Positions 26,708 to 34,968 of a stretch of DNA of 64,000 nt are shown here, one piece after another. Origin of the DNA: Mesonia mobilis DSM 19841 (GTDB lineage Bacteria; Bacteroidota; Bacteroidia; Flavobacteriales; Flavobacteriaceae); NCBI RefSeq assembly GCF_000423405.1, contig NZ_AUHX01000005.1, positions 1 through 64,000 on the forward strand. Direction: 5' to 3'. The number at the start of each line of letters is the position of its first letter. Within the stretch, counting starts at the first letter, position 1. Both the position numbers and the translations under genes were made by a program. The notes under the pieces were generated by a model. That model did not search any database. It saw only the letters and a list, made by a program, of their open reading frames with translations, and was not told the DNA's origin.

Positions 26708-27124
26708 TCAAATTAAATACGTCTCGTGCAGTTTTTGTATATCCCGTATGAGAAAGGGAACCGCATAATCTCTAAATGGTACAATGTTCTTATCCAGTCC
26801 ATCAAAAAGATTAATATAAGTATAAAAGAAAGTAGCAACAAAGGCTTGATGCTCAAAGCTTAAATTGGTGTAAGATGTTTTTAAATCATCTTGACCGTCA
26901 TTCACTATTTGTACATCTGAACAGCAAGATTTTTCCGAAAAACCTGCTTCACAACTTTTTTGGGATGATTGATTTTCCATACCACAGGTTTGAGCATTAT
27001 GAAATAAAGCAAAATCAACCAATGAATCTCCACAATAATGCATATCTACAGTAAACGACATAGTGGTAACAAATACCAAACTCGCCAAGGCTACAGATAA
27101 TATTTTATGGAAAAACGATTTCAT
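26708..27124 (-). CDS. HYC_CC_PP family protein, copy 1
   Basis: 138 residues with a signal peptide (ILSVALASLVFVTTMSF) and the family motifs MHYCGD, KSCCSD and a C-terminal VPFLIRDIQKLHETYLI (the PP part is less clear here). The spaced cysteines could bind copper. It is upstream of cusA on the same strand and divergent from its paralogue at 27361. A TATATTTG -7 box (27132-27139) ends 7 bp before the ATG. Function unknown. Confidence 0.8.
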   Translation of the reverse strand: MKSFFHKILSVALASLVFVTTMSFTVDMHYCGDSLVDFALFHNAQTCGMENQSSQKSCEAGFSEKSCCSDVQIVNDGQDDLKTSYTNLSFEHQAFVATFFYTYINLFDGLDKNIVPFRDYAVPFLIRDIQKLHETYLI

Positions 27125-27131
27125 AAGATTG

Positions 27132-27341
27132 CAAATATATATAAAACAACGAAATATAAAAACATTAATAATTCTTTTCGTTATGTTAAACTTTTACTTC
27201 CTATACTATTTTCGACAAAAATAAAAGAATCAAACTTCTAAAAATATGATAAATATCATATTTTTATTTCTTTTTTGCAGTATGTTCGGCAAAAATAAGT
27301 TCTAAAAAATTCATTATTAAAAATTAGTTAACATTTGTTAA
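27132..27341. promoter_or_regulatory. Divergent promoter region with two palindromes
   Basis: Between the two HYC_CC_PP genes. A -7 box TATATTTG lies on the minus strand at 27132-27139. A 12-bp inverted repeat with a 4-bp centre spans 27239-27266 (core AATATGAT-aaat-ATCATATT). TTAACA-tt-TGTTAA spans 27328-27341, 20 bp before the 27361 start. These could be sites for a shared metal regulator such as the adjacent HMA-AraC protein; no assignment can be made. Confidence 0.4.
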
Positions 27342-27360
27342 TTTTTTTTATATTCGTATT

Positions 27361-27777
27361 ATGCAAAGCTTTAATAAAATAATAGCTGTTTCATTGGTAC
27401 TTGCAGTAATGTTTGCTTCATCGTCTTTTACTGTGAATATGCATTTCTGCTGTGATAAACTCGTGGATATGGCGGTTTTAAATAAAGCTCAGGTTTGTGA
27501 TAATGCGGTGAAGGCTCAGACCAATCCTTCAAAAAAATGTTCGTTCGAAAAAAAAGGTTGCTGTGCTAATAAATCTATAGTTAAAGAAAGTGGCGATAAC
27601 TTTCAAAAAGCTTCATTTGAGATGGAAAATCATAAACTGATTTTCCTACACACATTTTTTTACACTTACGTAAATCTATTCGAAGGGTTGGAACAAAATA
27701 TAATCCCTTTTAGGGATTATGACCCACCCCTCATACCGAAAGATTTTCAAGTACTCCACGAGGTATATTTAATTTGA
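27361..27777 (+). CDS. HYC_CC_PP family protein, copy 2
   Basis: 138 residues with signal peptide (IIAVSLVLAVMFASSSF), MHFCCD, KGCCAN and YDPPLIPKDFQVLHEVYLI, matching the HYC, CC and PP motifs. It is a paralogue of the divergent gene at 26708 with the same length. A GTAGGTT/AACCTAC hairpin follows its stop (27789-27813). It is likely secreted to the periplasm; the Cys-rich centre suggests metal binding. Function is not known. Confidence 0.82.
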   Translation: MQSFNKIIAVSLVLAVMFASSSFTVNMHFCCDKLVDMAVLNKAQVCDNAVKAQTNPSKKCSFEKKGCCANKSIVKESGDNFQKASFEMENHKLIFLHTFFYTYVNLFEGLEQNIIPFRDYDPPLIPKDFQVLHEVYLI

Positions 27778-27788
27778 TTTCATCCTAA

Positions 27789-27847
27789 GTAGGTTCTTTT
27801 TCAAACAACCTACCTTATATGTTGGCCTGTACTACGCAAAGGCTAAC
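27789..27847 (+). terminator. Hairpin pair after HYC_CC_PP copy 2
   Basis: GTAGGTT (27789-27795) pairs with AACCTAC (27807-27813), followed by TTAT, a weak terminator. A second hairpin pairs GTTGGCC (27821-27827) with GGCTAAC (27841-27847) with one wobble. Either a terminator with leader structure or regulatory RNA for the next gene. Confidence 0.35.
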
Positions 27848-27953
27848 AACTGGTGCGCTCTATCCTGAGCATACCACACTTTCAACTATTTGAAAAACAG
27901 AAATTTATAATCTATTAGAATAAATACCATTCTAAGAATAAATAATTAATACT

Positions 27954-28535
27954 ATGGATTTACAGAGAGAATTCTGGATAAAGAATATGGTATGTAGCCG
28001 TTGTCTAAAAGTAATAACGCAAGAACTGGAAGAGATGGGAATAACCGTACTCTCTTTGGAATTAGGTAAACTATTGGTTGAATCTTCAAAAAACACCAAC
28101 ACGGAGGTTACGTATAAAGTTACCAAAGTACTTCATTCCAATGATTTTGAAATAGTACAAAGTGAAGGGGAAATGCTGGTTGAAAAAGTAAAAATCATTC
28201 TAATCCAACTGCTTACTCAGTTACCACTTCATTTGAAAACAAATACTTCAGAACATTTGTCTTCTACGCTCAACAGGGATTATAAAATACTGAGCAGGCT
28301 GTTTTCTAAAAATGAAAACACCACCATTGAAAAATACTTTATAAAACTGAAAATTGAAAAAGTAAAAGAACTTATTCAATTAAAACAATATTCTTTTTCA
28401 GATGTGGCATATATGCTGGATTATAGTAGCATTAACCATTTATCAAGACAGTTTAAAGAGATTGTGGGAATGAGTATGAGCGACTATAAAAACACAGAAA
28501 AATGGAAACGAAATTTCTATGATGAAATTATATAA
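27954..28535 (+). CDS. HMA-AraC fusion regulator, copy 2
   Basis: 193 residues with the same build as the protein at 12489: an N-terminal HMA-like domain (KNMVCSRCLKVI) and a C-terminal AraC helix-turn-helix (FSDVAYMLDYSSINHLSRQFKEIVG). It heads a plus-strand group of small membrane and HMA proteins and is followed by a leader with a hairpin at 28615. It is probably the metal sensor for that group and perhaps for the divergent HYC genes. The CxxC suggests Cu(I)/Ag(I) or Hg(II) as inducer; direct proof is lacking. Confidence 0.8.
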   Translation: MDLQREFWIKNMVCSRCLKVITQELEEMGITVLSLELGKLLVESSKNTNTEVTYKVTKVLHSNDFEIVQSEGEMLVEKVKIILIQLLTQLPLHLKTNTSEHLSSTLNRDYKILSRLFSKNENTTIEKYFIKLKIEKVKELIQLKQYSFSDVAYMLDYSSINHLSRQFKEIVGMSMSDYKNTEKWKRNFYDEII

Positions 28536-28614
28536 ATAACAACGAAAGTTATGCAGATGAAGTAGCATAAAAACAGATAGCTTTCGTGTTAATTATAATA
28601 TTAAAAACCCTAAA

Positions 28615-28675
28615 GCCCGAACTCCCTAAGGCTTGTGTTGATAATCCCCCAATTACAACATAAGCCAGTTCAGGT
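28615..28675 (+). promoter_or_regulatory. Hairpin leader before the DUF2933 group
   Basis: GCCCGAACT (28615-28623) faces AGTTCAGG (28667-28674), and inside it GGCTTGTGTTG (28630-28640) pairs with CAACATAAGCC (28656-28666) with one G-T wobble. The outer motif is nearly the same as the D/E hairpin at 16843-16901 (gcccgacct...agttcaggc). The shared structure before two copper-linked operons suggests a common RNA or DNA control element. Confidence 0.4.
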
Positions 28676-28717
28676 CTTAAAAAGGCGAGGAATAAACATT
28701 AATTAAAATAAAAAACA

Positions 28718-28945
28718 ATGAAAAATCACTGGTTATGGATGGTCCTCGGTTGTGGACTGCCGCTTTTACTCATCTTTTTAGCACCATCTATTGGAATTGG
28801 TGGTGGCACCTGGCTTTTTGCATTTATTATAATAATGTTCGCAGTACACTTGTTAATGCCCATGCGGCACGGGAGCCATACGCACGGATTGTCCAATGAG
28901 AACTTAAAAAAGAAGGATAAAAAAAAAGAAGGACAATATTACTAA
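28718..28945 (+). CDS. DUF2933-like small membrane protein
   Basis: 75 residues: MKNHWLWMVLGCGLPLLLIF, a second helix (WLFAFIIIMFAVHLLMPM) and a His/Lys-rich tail (RHGSHTHGLS). The two-helix GCGLPLLL pattern fits DUF2933, found in metal-resistance clusters. The His-rich tail may bind metal at the membrane. It leads a run of four small genes. Confidence 0.7.
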   Translation: MKNHWLWMVLGCGLPLLLIFLAPSIGIGGGTWLFAFIIIMFAVHLLMPMRHGSHTHGLSNENLKKKDKKKEGQYY

Positions 28946-28955
28946 AATTTATGTT

Positions 28956-29168
28956 ATGAAACGAAAATTTCAAATTAATGGTATTAGTTGCGGCGGCTGC
29001 ATTAGCAGGGTCAAAAAGACATTGGAAGAACATCCAAAGATTGAAAAGGCAGAAATTTTTCTGGCACCAAAAGGAGCTACAATCATCACTATGAAGGAAA
29101 CGCTTTCAGTAGATGAATTACAAAAACAACTCAGCAACCTTGAGGGTTACACAATTGAAAAACTATAA
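28956..29168 (+). CDS. HMA-domain protein (small metal chaperone)
   Basis: 70 residues forming one HMA domain with GISCGGCISRVKKT (CxxC at 12 and 15). No signal peptide, so cytoplasmic. It starts 10 bp after the DUF2933-like gene. It resembles the protein at 4532 in size and probably shuttles Cu(I) to a pump such as the CopB-type ATPase further along the strand (inference). Confidence 0.85.
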   Translation: MKRKFQINGISCGGCISRVKKTLEEHPKIEKAEIFLAPKGATIITMKETLSVDELQKQLSNLEGYTIEKL

Positions 29169-29190
29169 AAGTAACTTAAAATCAAAAATT

Positions 29191-29415
29191 ATGTTTTTTC
29201 ACGACGGAAGTTTCGGAGGTATGCACCTGATATGGTGGATTATTTGGATGGCGTTTATCATTTGGATTTTCTTTATCCCAACTGATATCCCATACCAAAA
29301 ACCAAAAAAAGAAAAGCCATTGGACATCCTAAAAAACAGGTTTGCCAAGGGCGAAATTTCAAAGGAGGAATTTGAAGAATCCAAAAAATTATTAAAATCA
29401 GATAACCAATCTTAA
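29191..29415 (+). CDS. SHOCT-domain membrane protein
   Basis: The frame is open from 29113, but the ATG at 29191 (MFFHDGSFGG) starts after the upstream stop and gives 74 residues. One membrane helix (LIWWIIWMAFIIWIFFI) is followed by a C-terminal SHOCT motif (PLDILKNRFAKGEISKEEFEE). SHOCT proteins bind other proteins or lipids at the membrane; the function here is unknown. Confidence 0.8.
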   Translation: MFFHDGSFGGMHLIWWIIWMAFIIWIFFIPTDIPYQKPKKEKPLDILKNRFAKGEISKEEFEESKKLLKSDNQS

Positions 29416-29427
29416 AACATATAAATT

Positions 29428-29703
29428 ATGTATCGATTAAATGTAAAAAAATTCGGTTTTGCCCTCGGTCTAACAGTATCCTTAATTTATTTGGGCTGTA
29501 TGATCGTGATGGCTACAGCAGGACAGGAAGGAACGATTATATTTTTCAACAGCCTTTTACACGGTCTGGACACCAGTAATATTATAAGAATGGACGTGCC
29601 ACTATTAGAAGCATTTTTTGGTATTGTGCAAAGCTTCATTTTAGGCTGGTTGATTGGAGCGTGTATTGCGGCATTTTATAATGCCCAAATAAAAAACAGA
29701 TGA
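29428..29703 (+). CDS. DUF5676-like membrane protein
   Basis: 91 residues with two helices (FALGLTVSLIYLGCMIVMAT and LGWLIGACIAAFYNA) around a short loop. It matches the small DUF5676 membrane family often found in metal-resistance islands. It starts 12 bp after the SHOCT gene. The role is unknown. Confidence 0.7.
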   Translation: MYRLNVKKFGFALGLTVSLIYLGCMIVMATAGQEGTIIFFNSLLHGLDTSNIIRMDVPLLEAFFGIVQSFILGWLIGACIAAFYNAQIKNR

Positions 29704-29797
29704 TTTTGCATTAAATAGGATTGTTTAATCGAAAGTTTAGATAAGGCCCTCTTGAATTTAGAACATAATTATATCAAAGATTCATAAACCGCTAAAA

Positions 29798-30616
29798 ATG
29801 ATAAACAGTAATACTTATAAAAATATTAAGATCATTTTGACTCATTTATTTATTGGGGCAGGTATTTTTTATTTCCTGGTACACCCTTTTACAATGGTAA
29901 TCTACTGGTTTGAGTTCAGTGATACGCCCTTCTCTTTCCCCTTGTTTCAGCAAGTCTTAGAAGAACGTTTTTTGGAATCTTTCAGTTTCAATATGCGGGG
30001 CATGGGCGGACTCTTAACTTTATTGGGAGGATTCTTGGGGATAGTTTCAGGTTTATTCTGGATAAACCTGAAAAAGAAAAATGAAATTATTGGCACACAA
30101 CAGCGGCTGCTTGTTCGTGATATTGAAGAATTAATCCAGGCCGGTGAAAATGAACGGGTGGAATTCAAATCTTCCATACGCTATGATTATTACCGTAAAA
30201 CAACCAATCGGGAACTGGAGTTGGTCATTGCCAAAACCATTGTGGGCTTTATGAATGCCAAGGGTGGAAAACTTATAGTTGGTGTTGATGACGACGGAAA
30301 TGTTCTGGGATTGGAAAAAGATTATAAAACCCTAAAGCATAAAAACATGGATGGGTATGAACGTGCGGTGTTCAGGATTATCTCTACACAATTGGGTCAC
30401 GAGGCTTGTTTCAGCAACCATATTTCGTTCTACAGTATTGATGAGAAAGATGTGTGCGTGGTGGATATCGAACCTTCCAACGAACCGGTTTATGTGAGTG
30501 ATGAAGGAAACACCACTTTTTATGTACGCACAGGAAATGCTACGTATCCACTATCGGTAAAAGAAACAGTGGATTATTTAAAAACCAAAAAGCTTAAGCT
30601 TATGCAATACAACTAG
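29798..30616 (+). CDS. Membrane-anchored AlbA_2 (Schlafen-type) protein
   Basis: 272 residues. Two N-terminal helices (about 10-32 and 70-92) are followed by an AlbA_2/divergent ATP-binding domain: ENERVEFKSSIRYDY, FMNAKGGKLIVGVDDDG, YVRTGNATYPL. AlbA_2 domains bind nucleic acid or nucleotides and are known in regulators and in anti-phage or toxin proteins; membrane anchoring is less common. It closes the small-gene group before the stress-protein region. A 130-bp gap follows. Confidence 0.75.
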   Translation: MINSNTYKNIKIILTHLFIGAGIFYFLVHPFTMVIYWFEFSDTPFSFPLFQQVLEERFLESFSFNMRGMGGLLTLLGGFLGIVSGLFWINLKKKNEIIGTQQRLLVRDIEELIQAGENERVEFKSSIRYDYYRKTTNRELELVIAKTIVGFMNAKGGKLIVGVDDDGNVLGLEKDYKTLKHKNMDGYERAVFRIISTQLGHEACFSNHISFYSIDEKDVCVVDIEPSNEPVYVSDEGNTTFYVRTGNATYPLSVKETVDYLKTKKLKLMQYN

Positions 30617-30748
30617 TTTATAAGAGAGGTTGGAAATGAAATATCCAAAATGATTCGATTACTAAATTCTTTGGCTTGACATGTAAATCTAATTCGGACA
30701 GAATTAGTGGAATTAAACCCGAAATCAGAGATTAAAAAGACGAAAAAA

Positions 30749-31210
30749 ATGAAAATTGTATTGGCCATAGATGGTTCAGATTTTAGTGAAGTAGCCATTA
30801 ACGAGCTTAAGAAAATGACTTTATCCTCAAATAGTGAAATTCATATTATAAATGTTTATGAACTTCCTAAAACAACCGGTCTGGGATTGCATACTATGGG
30901 CGGCAAGATAGGAAATTACATAGAAGAAATTAAAAGTAACGCTCAAAAATTGGGAAACAAAATCGTTTCAGAAGCTTCCGATAAAATCAAGGCCGAAAAC
31001 AAGGCACTTACCATAACCACAAGTGTTGTTAGCGGACTGCCCAAAAGTACTATTAATGAAAAAGCAGAAAATTGGGGTGCAGATTTAATTGTAGTAGGCT
31101 CTCAGGGTCACGGTGCACTTTCACGCTTAGTATTGGGCTCTGTATCCCAATATTTGACCACAAATGCCAAATGTTCAGTACTGATTGCAAGAGATAGAAA
31201 TAAAAAATGA
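30749..31210 (+). CDS. Universal stress protein, single domain
   Basis: The frame is open from 30707, but the ATG at 30749 (MKIVLAIDGSDFSE) matches the Usp start; 153 residues. It has the C-terminal ATP-binding motif VVGSQGHGALSRLVLGSVSQYL (G-2x-G-9x-G-S). It begins the stress/metabolic run and overlaps the NDH-2 gene by 4 bp. Usp proteins bind ATP and act in energy and redox stress. Confidence 0.9.
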   Translation: MKIVLAIDGSDFSEVAINELKKMTLSSNSEIHIINVYELPKTTGLGLHTMGGKIGNYIEEIKSNAQKLGNKIVSEASDKIKAENKALTITTSVVSGLPKSTINEKAENWGADLIVVGSQGHGALSRLVLGSVSQYLTTNAKCSVLIARDRNKK

Positions 31211-32562
31211 AAGAAAAGCAAACACATAGCATTACATTAGAATCCACTTGTAAGATAACAGATGAAATCTGTCTTCCCGATACCAAATTACCTAGTGTGG
31301 TTATCGTTGGTGGAGGATTTGCAGGTTTGGCATTGGTTGAAAAACTGAAACACAAAGAAGTTCAAGTGGTTTTACTCGATAAAAATAACTTCCATCAATT
31401 TCAACCTTTATTATATCAAGTGGCAACGAGTGCGTTGGAACCTGATAGCATAGTATTTCCATTCAGAAAACAAATCAATGGCTATAAAAATGTTTTCTTT
31501 CGTTTGGCAGAAGTTGTGGAAATTCAACCTGATTCAAATACTATATTGACCAATAAGGGAAGTGTTTCTTATGACTATTTAGTGTTGGCTACTGGCACGA
31601 CCACCAATTTCTTTGGGATGGATTCTGTAGCCGAAAATAGTTTGGGGATGAAGGATATTCGCGATTCCCTCAACATCCGTCATATGATGTTGCAAAATTT
31701 GGAACAGGCAGCTATTACTTGTGATGATAAAGAACGCGACGCGCTGACAAATTTTGTAATAGTAGGTGGTGGTCCAGCAGGCGTAGAAATGGCAGGAGCT
31801 TTGGCAGAGTTTTGCAAATACATCCTTCCCAAAGATTACCCAGAGTACCCTTCTTCCATTATGAATATTTATCTAATAGAAGCCATTGATGAGTTGTTAG
31901 GCACAATGTCAGACAAGGCATCATCGAAAACCCTCAAATATTTAGAGGATTTGAATGTAAAGGTATTATTAAATGAAGCTGTAAGCAATTATGACGGCAA
32001 CGAAGTCACTACCAAAAGTGGTAAGACCATTTTGGCTAAAAATCTTATCTGGACGGCTGGCGTAAAAGGACAATTCCCAAATGGTATTGATGAAAAACAC
32101 ATAGTCAGGGGCAACCGGATTAAAACCGATGCTAATTTAAAAGTAGAAGGCTACGAAAACATTTTTGCCATAGGCGATATAGCTGCGCTTATTTCTGAAG
32201 AAAGACCCAAAGGGCATCCACAGGTGGCGCAGGCAGCAATTCAACAAGGTAAATGGTTGGGTGATTCACTATTAAAAATCATTAAGAACGAGGCACCAAA
32301 ACCTTTCGAATATAAAGACAAGGGTTCTTTGGCAACCGTAGGAAAACGTAAAGCAGTAGCCGACTTGGGCAAATTTAAATTTGCAGGCTATTTCGCCTGG
32401 TTGCTGTGGTCCGTTGTTCACTTGATGTCCATAAGTGGATTTAGAAATAGATTGATGGTTGGTTTTAATTGGGCGGTAAGTTATTTCACTTATGAAAAGA
32501 GCAACCGCCTGATTATTAGAAACTTTAAACCGAAATCTTCGGTTAAAAACAGAACAAAATAA
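31207..32562 (+). CDS. Type II NADH dehydrogenase-like oxidoreductase
   Basis: 451 residues of the NDH-2 family: FAD-binding VVIVGGGFAGLALVEKL, KNNFHQFQPLLYQVAT, NAD-binding FVIVGGGPAGVEMAGAL and a C-terminal amphipathic membrane-binding part (AWLLWSVVHLMSI). It passes electrons from NADH to quinone without proton pumping. The first 35 residues (about 1-35) are an extension before the FAD motif. Translation is coupled to the Usp gene. It may keep respiration going when metal damages complex I (inference). Confidence 0.88.
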   Translation: MKEKQTHSITLESTCKITDEICLPDTKLPSVVIVGGGFAGLALVEKLKHKEVQVVLLDKNNFHQFQPLLYQVATSALEPDSIVFPFRKQINGYKNVFFRLAEVVEIQPDSNTILTNKGSVSYDYLVLATGTTTNFFGMDSVAENSLGMKDIRDSLNIRHMMLQNLEQAAITCDDKERDALTNFVIVGGGPAGVEMAGALAEFCKYILPKDYPEYPSSIMNIYLIEAIDELLGTMSDKASSKTLKYLEDLNVKVLLNEAVSNYDGNEVTTKSGKTILAKNLIWTAGVKGQFPNGIDEKHIVRGNRIKTDANLKVEGYENIFAIGDIAALISEERPKGHPQVAQAAIQQGKWLGDSLLKIIKNEAPKPFEYKDKGSLATVGKRKAVADLGKFKFAGYFAWLLWSVVHLMSISGFRNRLMVGFNWAVSYFTYEKSNRLIIRNFKPKSSVKNRTK

Positions 32563-32569
32563 TTTTGAA

Positions 32570-33925
32570 ATGAAAAACACCACAGATAAAAATAATAAGC
32601 TTTCCCTAATAGGTTCCATATCCCTTGGTACAGGCGTAATGATTGGTGCTGGCATATTTGTCCTAATGGGTCAAATAGCTGAATTAGTGGGAGATCTATT
32701 TCCAATAGCATTTATTGCGGGAGCTATTGTGGTAGGTTTTAGTTCGTATTCTTATGTAAAGTTTTCAAACGCTTTTCCTTCCTCTGGAGGTGTCGTAAAA
32801 TTTTTAAGTAAATCCTACGGGCCAGGAACTACAACCGGTGTTTTTTCATTGTTGATGTATGTCTCTATGGTAGTTTCCGAAAGTCTGGTGGCCGGCACTT
32901 TTGGAGCTTATACCCTTCGATTATTCCCAGAAAGTTATGCTGGTTATGCATCCATACTTGGTATTCTACTTTTGGTAACAGCTTATATAATAAATATTCT
33001 AGGAAATAAAGTAATTGGAGCAACGGCCACTTTTACAGCAATTATTAAAGTAGGTGGTATTGCACTACTTGCGATTGCAGGTCTGGTAGCTTCCGGATTT
33101 GCGGATATTACAGGAGACTATATCCCACAAAATACCGAAACCTTACCACAAGGGTTCGGCTTTGTAGCGGCATTGGCATTATCAATCCTTGCCTATAAAG
33201 GGTTCACAACAATAACGAATCAAGGTGGAGACATCAAAAATCCACACAAAAACCTTGGAAGATCCATTGTGATTTCTATTCTTATCTGCACACTTATTTA
33301 TGTAGCCTTGGCACTTGCTGTTGCAGGCGGTTTAAGCATTCCTGAAATAATAAAGGCAAAAGATTATGCTTTGGCAGCAGCAGCCGAACCTGTTTTTGGG
33401 GAATGGGGTTTATGGTTTACTATAGCAATCGCTATTGTAGCAACCTTTTCAGGGGTTATCGCCAGTGTCTTTTCGGCATCGCGCTTATTGGGGATGTTGA
33501 GTAATATGAAACAAGTACCCTCTTTAAAAAGGATAGGTAATTTTAAAAATCCAGCGCTCATATTCACGGTTTCCCTTGCCATTTTACTCACTGCCCTTTT
33601 CGATTTAACAAGAATCGCTTCTATAGGAGCTATTTTCTACCTCATTATGGATATCGCTATCCATTGGGGGCTTTTTCGCCACCTAAAAAACGAGGTAAAA
33701 TTTAAACCCATCATTCCGTTAATAGCCATTGTAATGGACATTGCAGTACTAGCAGCCTTTCTATATATAAAATATCTGAATGATCCAATGGTGCTCATCG
33801 TAGCAGCAATTGGAATTATCCTGATTCTCATTGCGGAACGTTTTTTTATGATTTCGCATACAGACGATGATGGCAATATGCCTATGGGAATGGAGAATAC
33901 AAATAATAAAAACAACAAATCATAA
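32570..33925 (+). CDS. APC-family amino-acid permease
   Basis: 451 residues with twelve predicted helices and the APC signature GTGVMIGAGIFVLMGQ in helix 1. It imports or exchanges an amino acid or related amine. The substrate is not visible. It starts 7 bp after NDH-2, in the same operon. The His/Asp/Met-rich C-terminal tail (HTDDDGNMPMGMEN) is cytoplasmic. Confidence 0.85.
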   Translation: MKNTTDKNNKLSLIGSISLGTGVMIGAGIFVLMGQIAELVGDLFPIAFIAGAIVVGFSSYSYVKFSNAFPSSGGVVKFLSKSYGPGTTTGVFSLLMYVSMVVSESLVAGTFGAYTLRLFPESYAGYASILGILLLVTAYIINILGNKVIGATATFTAIIKVGGIALLAIAGLVASGFADITGDYIPQNTETLPQGFGFVAALALSILAYKGFTTITNQGGDIKNPHKNLGRSIVISILICTLIYVALALAVAGGLSIPEIIKAKDYALAAAAEPVFGEWGLWFTIAIAIVATFSGVIASVFSASRLLGMLSNMKQVPSLKRIGNFKNPALIFTVSLAILLTALFDLTRIASIGAIFYLIMDIAIHWGLFRHLKNEVKFKPIIPLIAIVMDIAVLAAFLYIKYLNDPMVLIVAAIGIILILIAERFFMISHTDDDGNMPMGMENTNNKNNKS

Positions 33926-33943
33926 TTAATTAAAACAATTTAT

Positions 33944-34957
33944 ATGAAAAATATAGCAGTTATAGGATACGGAGTCATAGGAAAAAGGGTGGCCGATGCC
34001 ATCAATCTACAGGACGATATGAAGCTTTCGGGCGTGTGTGATATCATAAGCGATTGGCGCATTCAAAATGCCGTGAGAAAAAAGTACGATATCTACGCAG
34101 CAACTCAAGAAGCAGAAGACAGAATGAAATCCGAAGGTATTTCAGTAAAAGGCGATATGCACGACCTGTTGAAAAAATCAGATCTCGTTGTGGACTGTAC
34201 CCCTAAAAAGATTGCGGCTCAAAATGTAGCAATTTATAAAGAGCAAAACATCAAATTTATTTTACACGGAGGCGAAAAACACGAAACAACAGGCCATTCC
34301 TTTAGTGCAGAAAATAATTACAAATCAGCTCTAAACTTGAATGCGACAAGAGTAGTTTCCTGTAATACTACGTCTATTTTAAGAACCTTGACCGCTTTAA
34401 AAAGAGCCGATTTATTGGATTATGCCAGAGGTACACTTTTAAGAAGAGCTACAGACCCTTGGGAAAGTCATTTGGGTGGTATTATGAATACGATGGTTCC
34501 CGAAAAAGATATCCCAAGCCATCAAGGTCCGGATGCTAAAAGTGTTGACCCAGAATTGGATGTCATCACCGCAGCGGTAAAAGTACCGCAAACCTTAAGC
34601 CATCTGCACTATTGGAATGTGAAATTGAAAAAGCAGGCGACAAAGGAAGAAGTGCTAAATGCTTTCAAAACTTCAAGTCGTATTAAACTAATTCGATATG
34701 ACCAAGGCTTGGTTTCTAACAATACCATTAAGGAAATGTTCTTGGATATGGGAAGGCCTTGGGGCGATATGTACGAAGTTGCGCTGTGGGAAGATATGCT
34801 CAAAGTACAGGGAGACGAACTCTTTTATGCCTACGTGGTCGATAACCAAGCTATTGTAATCCCGGAAACAATTGATGCTATTAGGGCTTTAACTGGAATT
34901 GAAACAGATGGTACAAAATCCATAGCCAAAACAAATGAAAGTTTAGGAATCCATTAA
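33944..34957 (+). CDS. Type II (archaeal-type) glyceraldehyde-3-phosphate dehydrogenase
   Basis: 337 residues. The Rossmann motif [14 protein letters not shown], the active-site Cys in [11 protein letters not shown] (about 140) and the His in [10 protein letters not shown] fit the type II GAPDH of archaea, not the bacterial GapA. It oxidises glyceraldehyde 3-phosphate with NAD(P). Bacteria normally have GapA, so this is likely an extra, imported enzyme. It is followed after 11 bp by an archaeal-type aldolase, which acts one step upstream in glycolysis. Confidence 0.88.
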   Translation: MKNIAVIGYGVIGKRVADAINLQDDMKLSGVCDIISDWRIQNAVRKKYDIYAATQEAEDRMKSEGISVKGDMHDLLKKSDLVVDCTPKKIAAQNVAIYKEQNIKFILHGGEKHETTGHSFSAENNYKSALNLNATRVVSCNTTSILRTLTALKRADLLDYARGTLLRRATDPWESHLGGIMNTMVPEKDIPSHQGPDAKSVDPELDVITAAVKVPQTLSHLHYWNVKLKKQATKEEVLNAFKTSSRIKLIRYDQGLVSNNTIKEMFLDMGRPWGDMYEVALWEDMLKVQGDELFYAYVVDNQAIVIPETIDAIRALTGIETDGTKSIAKTNESLGIH

Positions 34958-34968
34958 ATACTATCAAA

